Positions 9,224 to 17,188 of a stretch of 40,185 bases of DNA are shown one piece after another; the first letter of the stretch is position 1, and every line of letters begins with the position of its first letter. The stretch lies in contig NW_013657679.1 of assembly GCF_000142905.1 (NCBI RefSeq), positions 397,923 to 438,107 on the forward strand, given 5' to 3'. The notes below the pieces were generated by a model. The model saw nothing but the letters and a program-made list of their open reading frames with translations. It searched no databases and was not told where the DNA came from. This DNA is from Thecamonas trahens ATCC 50062. Taxonomy: Eukaryota > Apusozoa > Apusomonadida > Apusomonadidae. The translations under genes and the position numbers were made by a program.

Positions 9224-10554
9224 ATGGAGTTCTCCGTGGTGACGGCTGTTGCCCACGCGGGCAGGAGGAAGTCAAAGAGAGAAGGTACAGGGGCATATTC
9301 TCTTCCCCCCTCGCTCGGCTCACGGTTTGTGTCGCGAGTGAGCATCGGCAGCGTGGGGTGCGAGTTGCTGGTGTCGTCGCACGGGCGCGAGCTGCAGTGT
9401 GTGGTGGGCGAGCTGCCTGACGAGGTGATTTCAAGCAACTCGTCGTACGTTGCAGATGTGGTGGTCGAGGTGACGCGGTTGCATGGCGGGATCGAGACTG
9501 CCACAATGGGCAACTTTACAGTGGTCAACATTTGGGCTCTCAAGGCAAGCTCGCCGAGTCCGGCGCCGAACCGCGGGTCTGCGGTCAACGATAACGTACT
9601 GCCTACGTCTGGGGCGGCATCGACGGGCGCGATTGCGATGTACATGCTTGGTGCTGCGGCGGTGTGGATGCTGATGATTGGCGTCCGGCAGCGGCGCAAG
9701 AACCTGAGCAAGTACCGGCGCGAGCCGGACAAGTGGCTCGGACTTGGGTTGGACCAGTATGTGCTGCGGAACCACATGGTGTTTGGCATTGTGGTGAGCG
9801 GAAAGGATGATGTGTTTGGGCGTGTGGCGCGGGTCATCAACCTCAGCCTCCATCTCGCGATGATGTTCCTGGTCACCGCGTGCCTGCAGATGCTCAAGCC
9901 CGAGTCGTTTGCGTCAGAATCTGAAGCTGTCTCGCTGGAGCGGCTGCTGGACATGGTGTTCATCAACGTGGTTACGCTGCTCATGTCTATTGTGCTCGGA
10001 GTGCCGATGGTGCGGTGGGCGCTGAAGCGTGGGCAGAGCGCAATTGCTGTGGCGCTCAACGCGGCGCTGGCTGCTCTTGGGGTGATTGTGGTCACGCTTC
10101 CACTGTATGTGCCCGGCTTTGAGCTCAATCTTGGAGCGCTGGGTTTGTGCTGGGCCTTGGTCTGGCAACTTCTTGGCTGCTGATGGATCCGATCAAGGTC
10201 ATTGCGATGTACGTGGTCCTTGGATACCGGGCCATCGAGGTGAGGCGCGGCGGCAACGGCGGGTCGACGGCGCTGGCCGCCGTGGCGCCAGGCGCCTATG
10301 TGGCGGACAAGGCGACAAAACCGTTGCCCGGGTCTTCAGGCTCCGTATCGGGCTCGGGCTCGTCGACGGCGTCTACGAATGTCCACGGCGACGAAGAGGC
10401 CGGCACCGTTGGTGGCCCGAGTGAAGGAAGCGACGACAAGCCTGGCAAGGAGGAGTCTGGTGAGTTTAGCTGCGGATCGAGCAGCAAGGAGGAGGCGCGG
10501 CGGAAGCCGCGGCGCGGGTCAGCGCCTCGTCTGGAGGGCCGGCGGAAGAAGTAA
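9224..10554 (+). CDS. TIG-domain membrane protein with polycystin-1-like five-TM module (one apparent frameshift)
   Basis: The ATG at 9224 is the first in frame, though an upstream exon with a signal peptide cannot be excluded. Residues about 25-105 look like an IPT/TIG domain (IGSVGCELLVSS, LQCVVGELPD, GGIETATMGNFTVVN). TM1 is near MYMLGAAAVWMLMIGV. Then comes NHMVFGIVVSGKDDVFGRVA, TM2 (LAMMFLVTACLQ), TM3 (FINVVTLLMSIVLGVPMV), TM4 (ALAALGVIVVTLPLYV) and TM5 ending TSWLLMDPIKVIAMY. This order and the PIKV end match TM2-TM5 of polycystin-1 (human has EPLKV). PLAT and the 6-TM channel are absent. The frame changes near 10164; one extra G there would join CWALVW to ATSWLLMDP and give 443 residues. 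The Ser/Gly/Lys tail is cytosolic. Its stop is 11 bp from the convergent stop. Confidence 0.7.
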
Positions 10555-10565
10555 ACGAGAAGGAG

Positions 10566-12118
10566 CTACTTTGTGACCGGCGGTGAGTCGAGGAACCATT
10601 CGGCCATCATGCAGCGAGCAGAGCCGCCGCCGTAGCGCTCGATGGTGGGGATGGCGACCGGGACGAGTGCCGAGCAGTGAGCGCTGAGGCGGGAGAGAGT
10701 GTGGGCATCGAGGGAAGCGTGAGCGGTGGTGGAGAGGACGATGACCGAGCCGGTAGCAGTGGCGAGGTGGAGGATGTTGCCGGCAAAGTGCTCCATCTGA
10801 GCGTGTGAGATGGGGATGATTTCCTTGCCTGACTCGGCGAGCGAGACACAGACGGCGCGGAGATGTGCAGGGTCCGGAATGGCGTCAAGACAGATGACGG
10901 CAAATGAGGCACCGACGGACATGAGGACGTTGGTGTGGTAGATGGGGGCGTTGTTTGCGGCGTCGCGGGCGTCAAAGGCAACAACCGAGTCGTAACCGTT
11001 TGCAGAGGCCCAGATGTTGAGCGTGTCTGGATGGGTCCGCGACGAGGTGCAGGCGTAGACGATGCGGTTTGCGCGGTCGAGGACCATGGAGCCTGTGCCC
11101 TCGAGGACGGTGTCGGCGGCGTCCAGCTGGGGACGGAGGTCGAGGATGCGGGCTGAGGGCGGGAAGAAGTCCATGCGAACTTCTTTGCGGCGATGGGCCG
11201 ACTCCATGGGGTAGATGACGACCTGCGGGGCGTCATCGTCGGCGAGCGGGGCGTGGGTGGAGAACCAGTTGTTGGGAAAGACGGCGTCCGGGGTGTGCGG
11301 CTCGGGCGAGTCGGCCACAACATGGACAGTGACACCCGCGGCGACGAGGGCGGCAACCATGGCGTCAAACTCGGCCTTGGCGTCTGCGGCGACGGCGGCG
11401 ACGGCGGTGTCGTCGAGGCCGTCCATGGAGGCCTGGAAGACGTTTGAGGCGGCGGTCTCTGGGTTTGCAGCAAAAGCGGCCGGGCGGACCATGGTGACTG
11501 TGGAGGCGAGGGCGGCGGGGGAGGACGTGCTCTCAAAGAGCTCCGGGTTGACGAGCGGGACGAGGGCGAGCTTGAGGGCGTGCTCGTAGTAGGCGGTGCG
11601 ATCGATGAGGCCGTGGGTAAGCAGGCCGACGGCGCCATCGGATTGCTTCGAGTCGTAGCGGCCAAAGCGATGTCATCTGCGGTACCGAGCTCGATGCCTG
11701 CGCGAACAAGATTGGCGACGGTGTGCGGAAGTTGGAACGAGGCGGTGCGGGCCTCGCCGGAGCGGCGCGGGGCGGCGGCGGTGGCGTCCCACTCGACGAC
11801 GACCATCCACGCATAGCACTCCATGAGCTCGCCGGTGGTGGCAATGCCACCCTCGAGGCCGACACCGTAGAGCACGGCATCATCTGCGCCTCCAGGAAGG
11901 TCGTGAGCAGCGGCGGCGGCAGCAGCAGCAGCGATGGCACGGTTGCGGGCGCCGGTCAGGGTAGTTTCGTCGTCGAGCGGCTGGTCGGGCACGCCCGAGG
12001 GGACGGGAAAGGCGGCGACGGTGGGCGATGCTGCGGGAAAGGAGGCGGCAAAGGCAGCAGAGACTGCAGCTACCTTGACTGGGTTTCCCGAGCCGACTGC
12101 GACGAGGGTGGGCGGCAT
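10566..12118 (-). CDS. Fusion of DUF84/YjjX-type purine NTPase and CtlX-type citrulline hydrolase (one apparent frameshift)
   Basis: From the ATG at 12118, residues 1-195 match the inosine/xanthosine triphosphatase family: VGSGNPVKVAAV, SGVPDQPLDDETTLTGARNR, RTASFQLP, then SKQSDGAVGLLTHGLIDR. That family removes non-canonical purine nucleotides. The frame slips at plus bases 11664-11666; one extra T on the coding strand (GCTTT to GCTTTT) gives DDIAFGRYDSKQ. Downstream the frame runs with no stop through NPELFESTSSPAALASTVT into a pentein domain (about 215-515): MVRPAAFAANPET, TPDAVFPNNWF, EGTGSMVLDR, IYHTNV and the catalytic Cys in GGGSARCMMAE. These are hallmarks of CtlX-like amidinohydrolases, which hydrolyse citrulline; bacterial homologues are known. 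The corrected product is 517 residues. Two separate genes are the alternative: an ATG at 11492 begins the pentein domain exactly. Confidence 0.75.
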
Positions 12119-12338
12119 AGTGCGTGTGGGGAGTGGGGTGGGGGGTTGGGGGGGGGAGAGGGGAGTTGGGTGTGGCGTGGTGATGCGTCACAGCGTGCGG
12201 CAAGAGACGGGCAGAGGGCACAAGATGGGGATGACGACATGTGATGGGGCTGTGTGTGTGTGTGTGCTGCTGCGTGTGCGTATGTGTGCGAGGGGGGTTG
12301 CTCCTGGGCGCGTTCAATGAGGCACACCACGTAGGGGC

Positions 12339-13097
12339 TTAGTCGAAGAGGCCAAAGCCCATGTCCGACTCCGAGTCCGACTCCTCCGGGGCAGCCTCCG
12401 GGGCAGCCTCGGCAGCGGCCGGGGCGTCACCAGCGGCGGCAGCCGGGGCGGCGGTGGGGGAGGCCGAGGCGAGGCCGGCAATGAGCTCACCGACGTTGAG
12501 CGAGGCAACGTGCTTGGCGAACAGGTTCGGCCAGAACGGCTGGACGGCGACACCTGCAGTAGCAACAACAAAGATACGGGGAAGGAGGCCAGAGTGCGTG
12601 AGTGGGTATGCGATACAGAGCGAGGGAGGGGAGGGAACGTGCGGCATGGAGGGGGGTATGTAAGGAGGGGGGGGGGGAGGGGGGGGAGGGGAGGGGGGGG
12701 TTTGTCAGACAAAGATGCGGGAAAATACGTACCAGCGGCGTCGAGGACGGACTGGATGTTGTCACCCTGTGAACGAGAAGAGAGAGAGGGGAGGCAGGAG
12801 GGTATGTGATGAGATGGTGAGTAGTAGGTTAGTATGTCTGTGAGCGTGTGTGTGGGTGACTGTGGGTGGTTGTGGAACAGGATGGAAGTGTCTGTGGACA
12901 ATCATACAAATGTCATCCCCAGAGCAGACGGAGGAGTGCAAGGACGGGATGGAGAGGGGGATGGGGATGGAGGGGAGGGAGAGGAGAAGAAAGAATAGAG
13001 GTGGTCGTGAGAGGGACAGAAGGCGTACGGTGATCTCCATGCCGGAGTCGTGGAGGATGAGGGTAGCGTAGGTGCAGGCGAGCTCGTTGTTGGACAT
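12339..13097 (-). CDS. RPLP1: 60S acidic ribosomal protein P1
   Basis: Three exons: 13029-13097, 12733-12766 and 12339-12553. Introns are 262 bp (donor GTACGC) and 179 bp (donor GTACGT), both ending CAG. The 105-residue product begins MSNNELACTYATLILHDSG, continues GDNIQSVLDAAGVAVQPFWP and LFAKHVASLNVGELI, has an Ala/Pro hinge and ends SDSESDMGFGLFD, the conserved tail by which P1/P2 stalk proteins recruit elongation factors. Length and tail agree with eukaryotic P1. The middle exon of 34 bp is very small. A TTTAAATA-like stretch lies only about 10-20 bp upstream of the ATG, suggesting a short leader, but I cannot place the transcription start. Confidence 0.95.
12828..12834 (-). promoter_or_regulatory. 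Candidate branch point TACTAAC in P1 intron 1
   Basis: Reads TACTAAC on the coding strand, about 60 bases before the CAG acceptor at 12767-12769. It is identical to the yeast-type optimal branch-point sequence. Confidence 0.45.
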
Positions 13098-13774
13098 TCT
13101 GATTAACTATTTAAGCGCAAGGCAGTCAGGTCAGTTGCTCTGCCGCCTTTCCACGACCGACGGCTGTCGTGCCGAGGTGACTGGCCGACAGCTTGCCACC
13201 ACGAAACGAATCAAGTCGCTCATTCGAATGAGTGGCAAGTGAGGGGGTCTGGCGAGGGGTCTGAGGAGGGGAAGGGCGGGGGGGGGGGGGGGGGGGGGGA
13301 AGGTATCGGCTAGCTACTTTATGGGCCTAGGAAGGGACATAGGTAAGGATCATACTTGGGAGCATGATTATGGGACTGGGCGTGCTGATGAGCGTACAGA
13401 TGGGCTTGCCATGGATGGCACAGGCTGGGATGGTGCTGGAACTGTCATCTGGCTGTTCGACTTTCTCCTTCCTCCAACTGGGATCTGGAGCAGACGCTGA
13501 GCTCGCTCGAGACCCATATGCGGTCACTAGCGGCAGCATCCGAGGCTGCGGCGGCTTCTGGTGCAGCTAAGTTGTCTGTGTAGTGGGTCCTGGCTCTTAT
13601 CAGTAAACGAGTGCCGGCTCATTGGCGTGCTGCCTTGCCTGCCTTGCTGCCGTTCCGGCCGCCAACGGCGTTGGCGAACACCGCACTCTGCGCGACGGAG
13701 CCGAACGGAGCCGAACGGAGCCGAACGGAGCGGAACGGAGCAGCGGTGGAAGAGCGGCGACCTACCCTAAAGGG
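13098..13774. other. Divergent intergenic region (P1 / sugar transporter)
   Basis: 677 bp with no convincing gene. It holds a perfect 14-base palindrome at 13219-13232 (ctcattcgaatgag), a run of 22 G at 13278-13299 and a 10-bp tandem repeat (acggagccga, about 4.6 copies) at 13695-13740. Short frames at 13327-13570 on both strands lack coding character. Promoters of both flanking genes must lie here; no TATA box is evident at a normal distance. Confidence 0.6.
13278..13299. repeat. Poly-G tract (22 G)
   Basis: Uninterrupted G homopolymer in the spacer between P1 and the transporter. Length is likely polymorphic or imprecise in the assembly. Confidence 0.9.
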
Positions 13775-15550
13775 ATGGAGGGAGAGAGCAGCAGACATAG
13801 AGAGGCAGATGTCGGTGTGGACGGGAGTGGAGAGAGCCATGACAGTGTCGGCAGGCGCTGGGAGCGTGGCGTAGAGGCGACAGGCGAGGCGCGGCTGGCC
13901 GGGTGGCGGGTGGCGTGCGTGGCGGCGGCGCTGTGTGGGGCGCAGGTCTGCTGGTCGATCCAGATCGGCATCTCGACCAAGACCTTTCTGGAGCTGGGCA
14001 TGCCTGCTTCGCTGGTGTCTGCAGCATGGCTGGCCGGCCCGTTGTCCGGTACCGTTGTCCAGCCGATTGTGGGTGTGCTGTCGGACAGGTGCACGGCGAG
14101 GCTCGGCCGCCGCCGGCCGTTCATGCTCGCTGCTCTCGGTGTCACCCTCTTTGCCATGGCGCTGTTTGCGGCGGCGGCCCCGCTTGGCGCGGCGTTGGCT
14201 GGCGAGCCGATCCACGCGTGCGCGGTCGAGTTCATCCCACAAATCAACGGATCGAGTACCGAGGGCACTCGCCCTGTGAGCAGCCGGTGCCCGATGGCGC
14301 TCTCGCTTGCGGTGACTGGCTTTTGGTTGCAGGATTTTGCGGTCAACGCGTTCCAGGGCCCGACACGAACACTGATGACCGATCTCATTCCGCCGTCACA
14401 GCAAGCGACGGCCAACGCGTGGTTCGGATTCATGGCCGGCCTCGGTAACGCGCTCGGCGCTGCGCTGGCGGCGGCAGACATTGTGGCGATCTTTCCTTTC
14501 TTCGGCAACAACCTTCGCGCCCTCTACGCAGTAGCCGGCGCGTTGGTCTTTTGCTGCGTCATCCTTGCGTCGGCGACTGCTCATGAGGTTCCGCTCACAC
14601 TTGCGATGCGCGAGCGCGACAAGCTAAGACGGCGCGCACGGCGCGGAGTACCGAGCCGGGTAGGTGCGGGCGTGCTTGATCCCGCGGACGACGTGGCGGC
14701 CGTGGTGCAGCCTGAACGCGGCTTCTCGCTCCGGACGCGAATGGCCGAGGCGTGGCGGGCTTGGCAAGGCGCCAGCGCGCCACTCCGGCACGCTTTCTAC
14801 GTCCAGTGCTTCACCTGGATCGCCTGGTTCACCACCTTTATCTACGCCACGTCGTGGATGGGCGAGCGGGTGTTTGGTGGCTCACCGTCGGCACCTGAAG
14901 GCAGCGCGGGACGGGAGCGGTATGATGAGGGAGTGCGGCGTGGCAACCTTGCACTGGCGCTGCAGGCGATCTTTGCACTGGCGGCCACGACGCCGACACC
15001 GTACACGGCTGCGTTCCTGCCGTGGCTCATGGCTGCGACGTCAACCAAGGCGGTGTACATTTCGTCGCAGGCAGTCATGGCGGTGTGCCTGTTTGGCACG
15101 CTGGGCGTGACCGTGGCAGCCGACGCGGTCGGCGCCACGGCGGCGGTGCAGGCAGGCGGCATGGCGTGCCTCATCCTACTCGGCTGGTGCTGGGCGGTGA
15201 CCATGACGATTCCTTGGGCGATTGCCGGCTCTGTCATCGACGCCATGCCAGACAAAGGGCTGCTGATGGCGATCATGAACGTGTCACAGGCTGCGCCCGA
15301 GATGGTGGCCGCGCTCGTCGGCTTTGTTATTCTCTCACTCCCACACGGGCTCAACCCATGGGGCTCGGCAATGGTGATGGCAGCAGGCGGAGTGTCTGCG
15401 GTGGCGTCGATCGGGGTCATTGTCGGGCTTGGCGTCGGCGACGATGTTGTAGTCGACGACGTCACCGCAGTGGCTGTGGCTGGGCGAGGCGACGACGAGC
15501 ACGCTGAAAGCGCGAGGTCGGCGTCGGCGCCGCTGCTAGGGGGCGGGTAG
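13775..15550 (+). CDS. SLC45/SUT-type sugar (GPH/MFS) transporter
   Basis: 591 residues from the ATG at 13775; the frame stays open upstream but without an ATG. About 45 hydrophilic residues precede the first membrane span. The signature of the sucrose/SLC45 proton-symporter group is clear: LAGPLSGTVVQPIVGVLSDR then RLGRRRPF in the TM2-TM3 loop, and NAFQGPTRTLMTDLIP then NAWFGFMAGLGNALGA in TM4-TM5. Long hydrophobic segments fit twelve TM helices, with a large basic cytosolic loop (near RDKLRRRARRG) between halves. Family members import sucrose or other glucosides with protons; the substrate here is unknown. The Val/Asp-rich C-terminal tail is lineage-specific. The TAG stop lies 18 bp from the convergent neighbour. 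Confidence 0.88.
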   Translation: MEGESSRHREADVGVDGSGESHDSVGRRWERGVEATGEARLAGWRVACVAAALCGAQVCWSIQIGISTKTFLELGMPASLVSAAWLAGPLSGTVVQPIVGVLSDRCTARLGRRRPFMLAALGVTLFAMALFAAAAPLGAALAGEPIHACAVEFIPQINGSSTEGTRPVSSRCPMALSLAVTGFWLQDFAVNAFQGPTRTLMTDLIPPSQQATANAWFGFMAGLGNALGAALAAADIVAIFPFFGNNLRALYAVAGALVFCCVILASATAHEVPLTLAMRERDKLRRRARRGVPSRVGAGVLDPADDVAAVVQPERGFSLRTRMAEAWRAWQGASAPLRHAFYVQCFTWIAWFTTFIYATSWMGERVFGGSPSAPEGSAGRERYDEGVRRGNLALALQAIFALAATTPTPYTAAFLPWLMAATSTKAVYISSQAVMAVCLFGTLGVTVAADAVGATAAVQAGGMACLILLGWCWAVTMTIPWAIAGSVIDAMPDKGLLMAIMNVSQAAPEMVAALVGFVILSLPHGLNPWGSAMVMAAGGVSAVASIGVIVGLGVGDDVVVDDVTAVAVAGRGDDEHAESARSASAPLLGGG

Positions 15551-15568
15551 AGCCGAGCTGGGTTTAAG

Positions 15569-16349
15569 CTACCGCTCGACCGGCGACTGGATGGAGGCGT
15601 CGGCGCCGACCGAGGCAAAGTGCGAGTAGTGGGCGTACTCGGAATCGGTGCGGACGCGCTTGTAGGTCGGTTGAATGGCGTCACCTTTGGAAGCGAGCAG
15701 CGAGCCGTAGACGGCGGTGTACGAGGCAAACTGCGGCGAGTCGCCAGGCGCCGCCGTGGCGCGCCGAGTGTAGGCAATTATCAAGCCACACATGAGCAAG
15801 ACAACAAGAGGGATGACAATGGCCGCCACCAGGCCGTCGTTGTGGTCGTCGTAAATCGGCGCCGGGACCAGTGTACAGCACTGGCTCGATGCGATAAGAC
15901 TGTAGCCCGCCTTGCAGGCGACACACGGCTGCGATGCATTGCACGCGGCACACGGACTGTCGCTGTCAAGCACGCACCGGCAGGTCCGTACCAGATCGCC
16001 GCCTGTCACCGCCAGCTCGAGCGGTGGCGGCTCGTTGGAGCAGTGCTCCTTCCCGGCGTCATCGACAAAGAACCAGCAACACCCGCCCACTCCTGCCGCA
16101 CACGCCTCGGCGCCAGCCGCCCCACATCCGCCATCAGGACAGCTACACTGAGCTGTCACCCATCACGTACACCATCCCCTCTCCCTTCCTCCGTCAGTCC
16201 TCTCCCCATCGTCGCCGCTCCAATCGTCGTCCGGTCTTAGTCGTGCACGTACTCTGCGGCCCGCACGCCAGGCTGTCTCCGGTCACCGGGGGCAGACACA
16301 GGGCGAGGCCGAGTACCAATGCCAGTGCGAGAGCCAGGCACCTCTGCAT
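15569..16349 (-). CDS. Small Cys-rich type I membrane protein, function unknown
   Basis: Two exons: 16253-16349 and 15569-16152, with a 100-bp intron (GTACGT ... ACAG) that splits a Thr codon. The 226-residue product has a clear signal peptide (MQRCLALALALVLGLALCLP), an ectodomain of about 115 residues with some 20 cysteines (e.g. CSCPDGGCG, GGCCWFF, CAACNASQPCVACKAGY), one TM span (LVAAIVIPLVVLLMCGLIIAY) and a tail of about 60 residues rich in Tyr and Ser (YTAVYGSL, PTYKRV, SEYAHYSHF). The CxxCxxxxxCxxCxxGY pattern resembles furin-like or EGF-like Cys repeats. The Tyr residues could be phosphorylation or sorting sites. No known family is recognised. The intron assignment rests on frame and donor similarity. 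Confidence 0.7.
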
Positions 16350-17188
16350 GGCGGTGGCGTCCGTGGTTGGTGAGGGGGGGGGGTGGCAGTGGGTGGCAGT
16401 GGGTAGCTGTGGGTGGCTTGGAGACGAGCGACAAGTGTGTGGCAAGGCGCCGCCTGTTCGCCAGGTGATGGAGGTAGACAGTGCGGGGCAGATCCGCTCC
16501 AGCTCTGAGGCAGGTCGGACTGGGACCATGGACTCGTCTGTGGTTTAGTGATCAAGTGCGATGGTGATATCAAGTGCGATGGTGTAGATGTGCTGCTGCA
16601 CTGCTATTGCTGTCGATGGAGATCTTGATGAGTGTAATACCGTCGCGGCGTTGTGGCGGGTTTGGGCACATGATGAGGAGGTGAAGATGCGGGTTCAGGA
16701 TCCGGGGTCGAGGATCAAGGGGGGAGTCCGGGCTCAAACAGCTCATGTCGGATTGGATCAGAGGTAGGGAGGGGATGTATACTGTACTGTCGATGGGATG
16801 GAGTGAGTGTGTTCACAAGTGGAGGGACCAGATCATGCTGGAGTTGATCACCAAAATGATGTCGTCCGTGCCTCAGAGGGCCACATGGCCATGCTGAGCA
16901 AGCGCAAACCAGAGTGACTACCGTTGGACGATGAACAGGCATCCTACCCACGATAATGCACACCACCCCGTCACCTGAGTTAACTCTGCCATCGGTTGCG
17001 ATTTAGTCCCAGTGGAGGTGTCTCGGGTGTGACCTCAGCACCGTGTCCCGGTGTCGGCAGCAGGCGACAGAAATGGGCGAATGTGGTAGAGGGGGGGGAA
17101 GCCGAGGACCGAGGGGGGGGGGGGGGGGGGGGGGGGGGGCACCCGTACACGACACTCTCTCTTGTGACGTGGGTCGGGTCACCCACCC
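16350..17188. other. Divergent intergenic region
   Basis: 839 bp without a supportable gene. Contains a gtgggtggca-type repeat (about 16380-16420), a 16-bp direct repeat atcaagtgcgatggtg at 16551-16566 and 16569-16584, and a run of 27 G at 17113-17139, about 50 bp before the next ATG. I looked for tRNA-like boxes and found none convincing. Confidence 0.55.
17113..17139. repeat. Poly-G tract (27 G)
   Basis: Longest homopolymer in the window, in the leader region of the acyltransferase gene. Confidence 0.9.

Noticed and set aside
12767-13028. snoRNA in the P1 intron, because ribosomal protein introns often host them
   Set aside because: No matching C and D boxes with terminal stem on the coding strand.
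13215-13236. TTCGAAT resembling a tRNA T-loop
   Set aside because: It is a perfect 14-base palindrome with no acceptor stem, anticodon arm or A box nearby.
13384-13500. Hammerhead-like CTGATGAG and C/D-box-like TGATGA ... CTGA in the P1/transporter spacer
   Set aside because: No GAAA core or three-stem arrangement, and the base before the C box is not a purine; terminal stems do not form.
13622-13774. Extension of the sugar transporter upstream of 13775
   Set aside because: No ATG in frame (the frame begins with TTG), and it covers a 10-bp tandem repeat.
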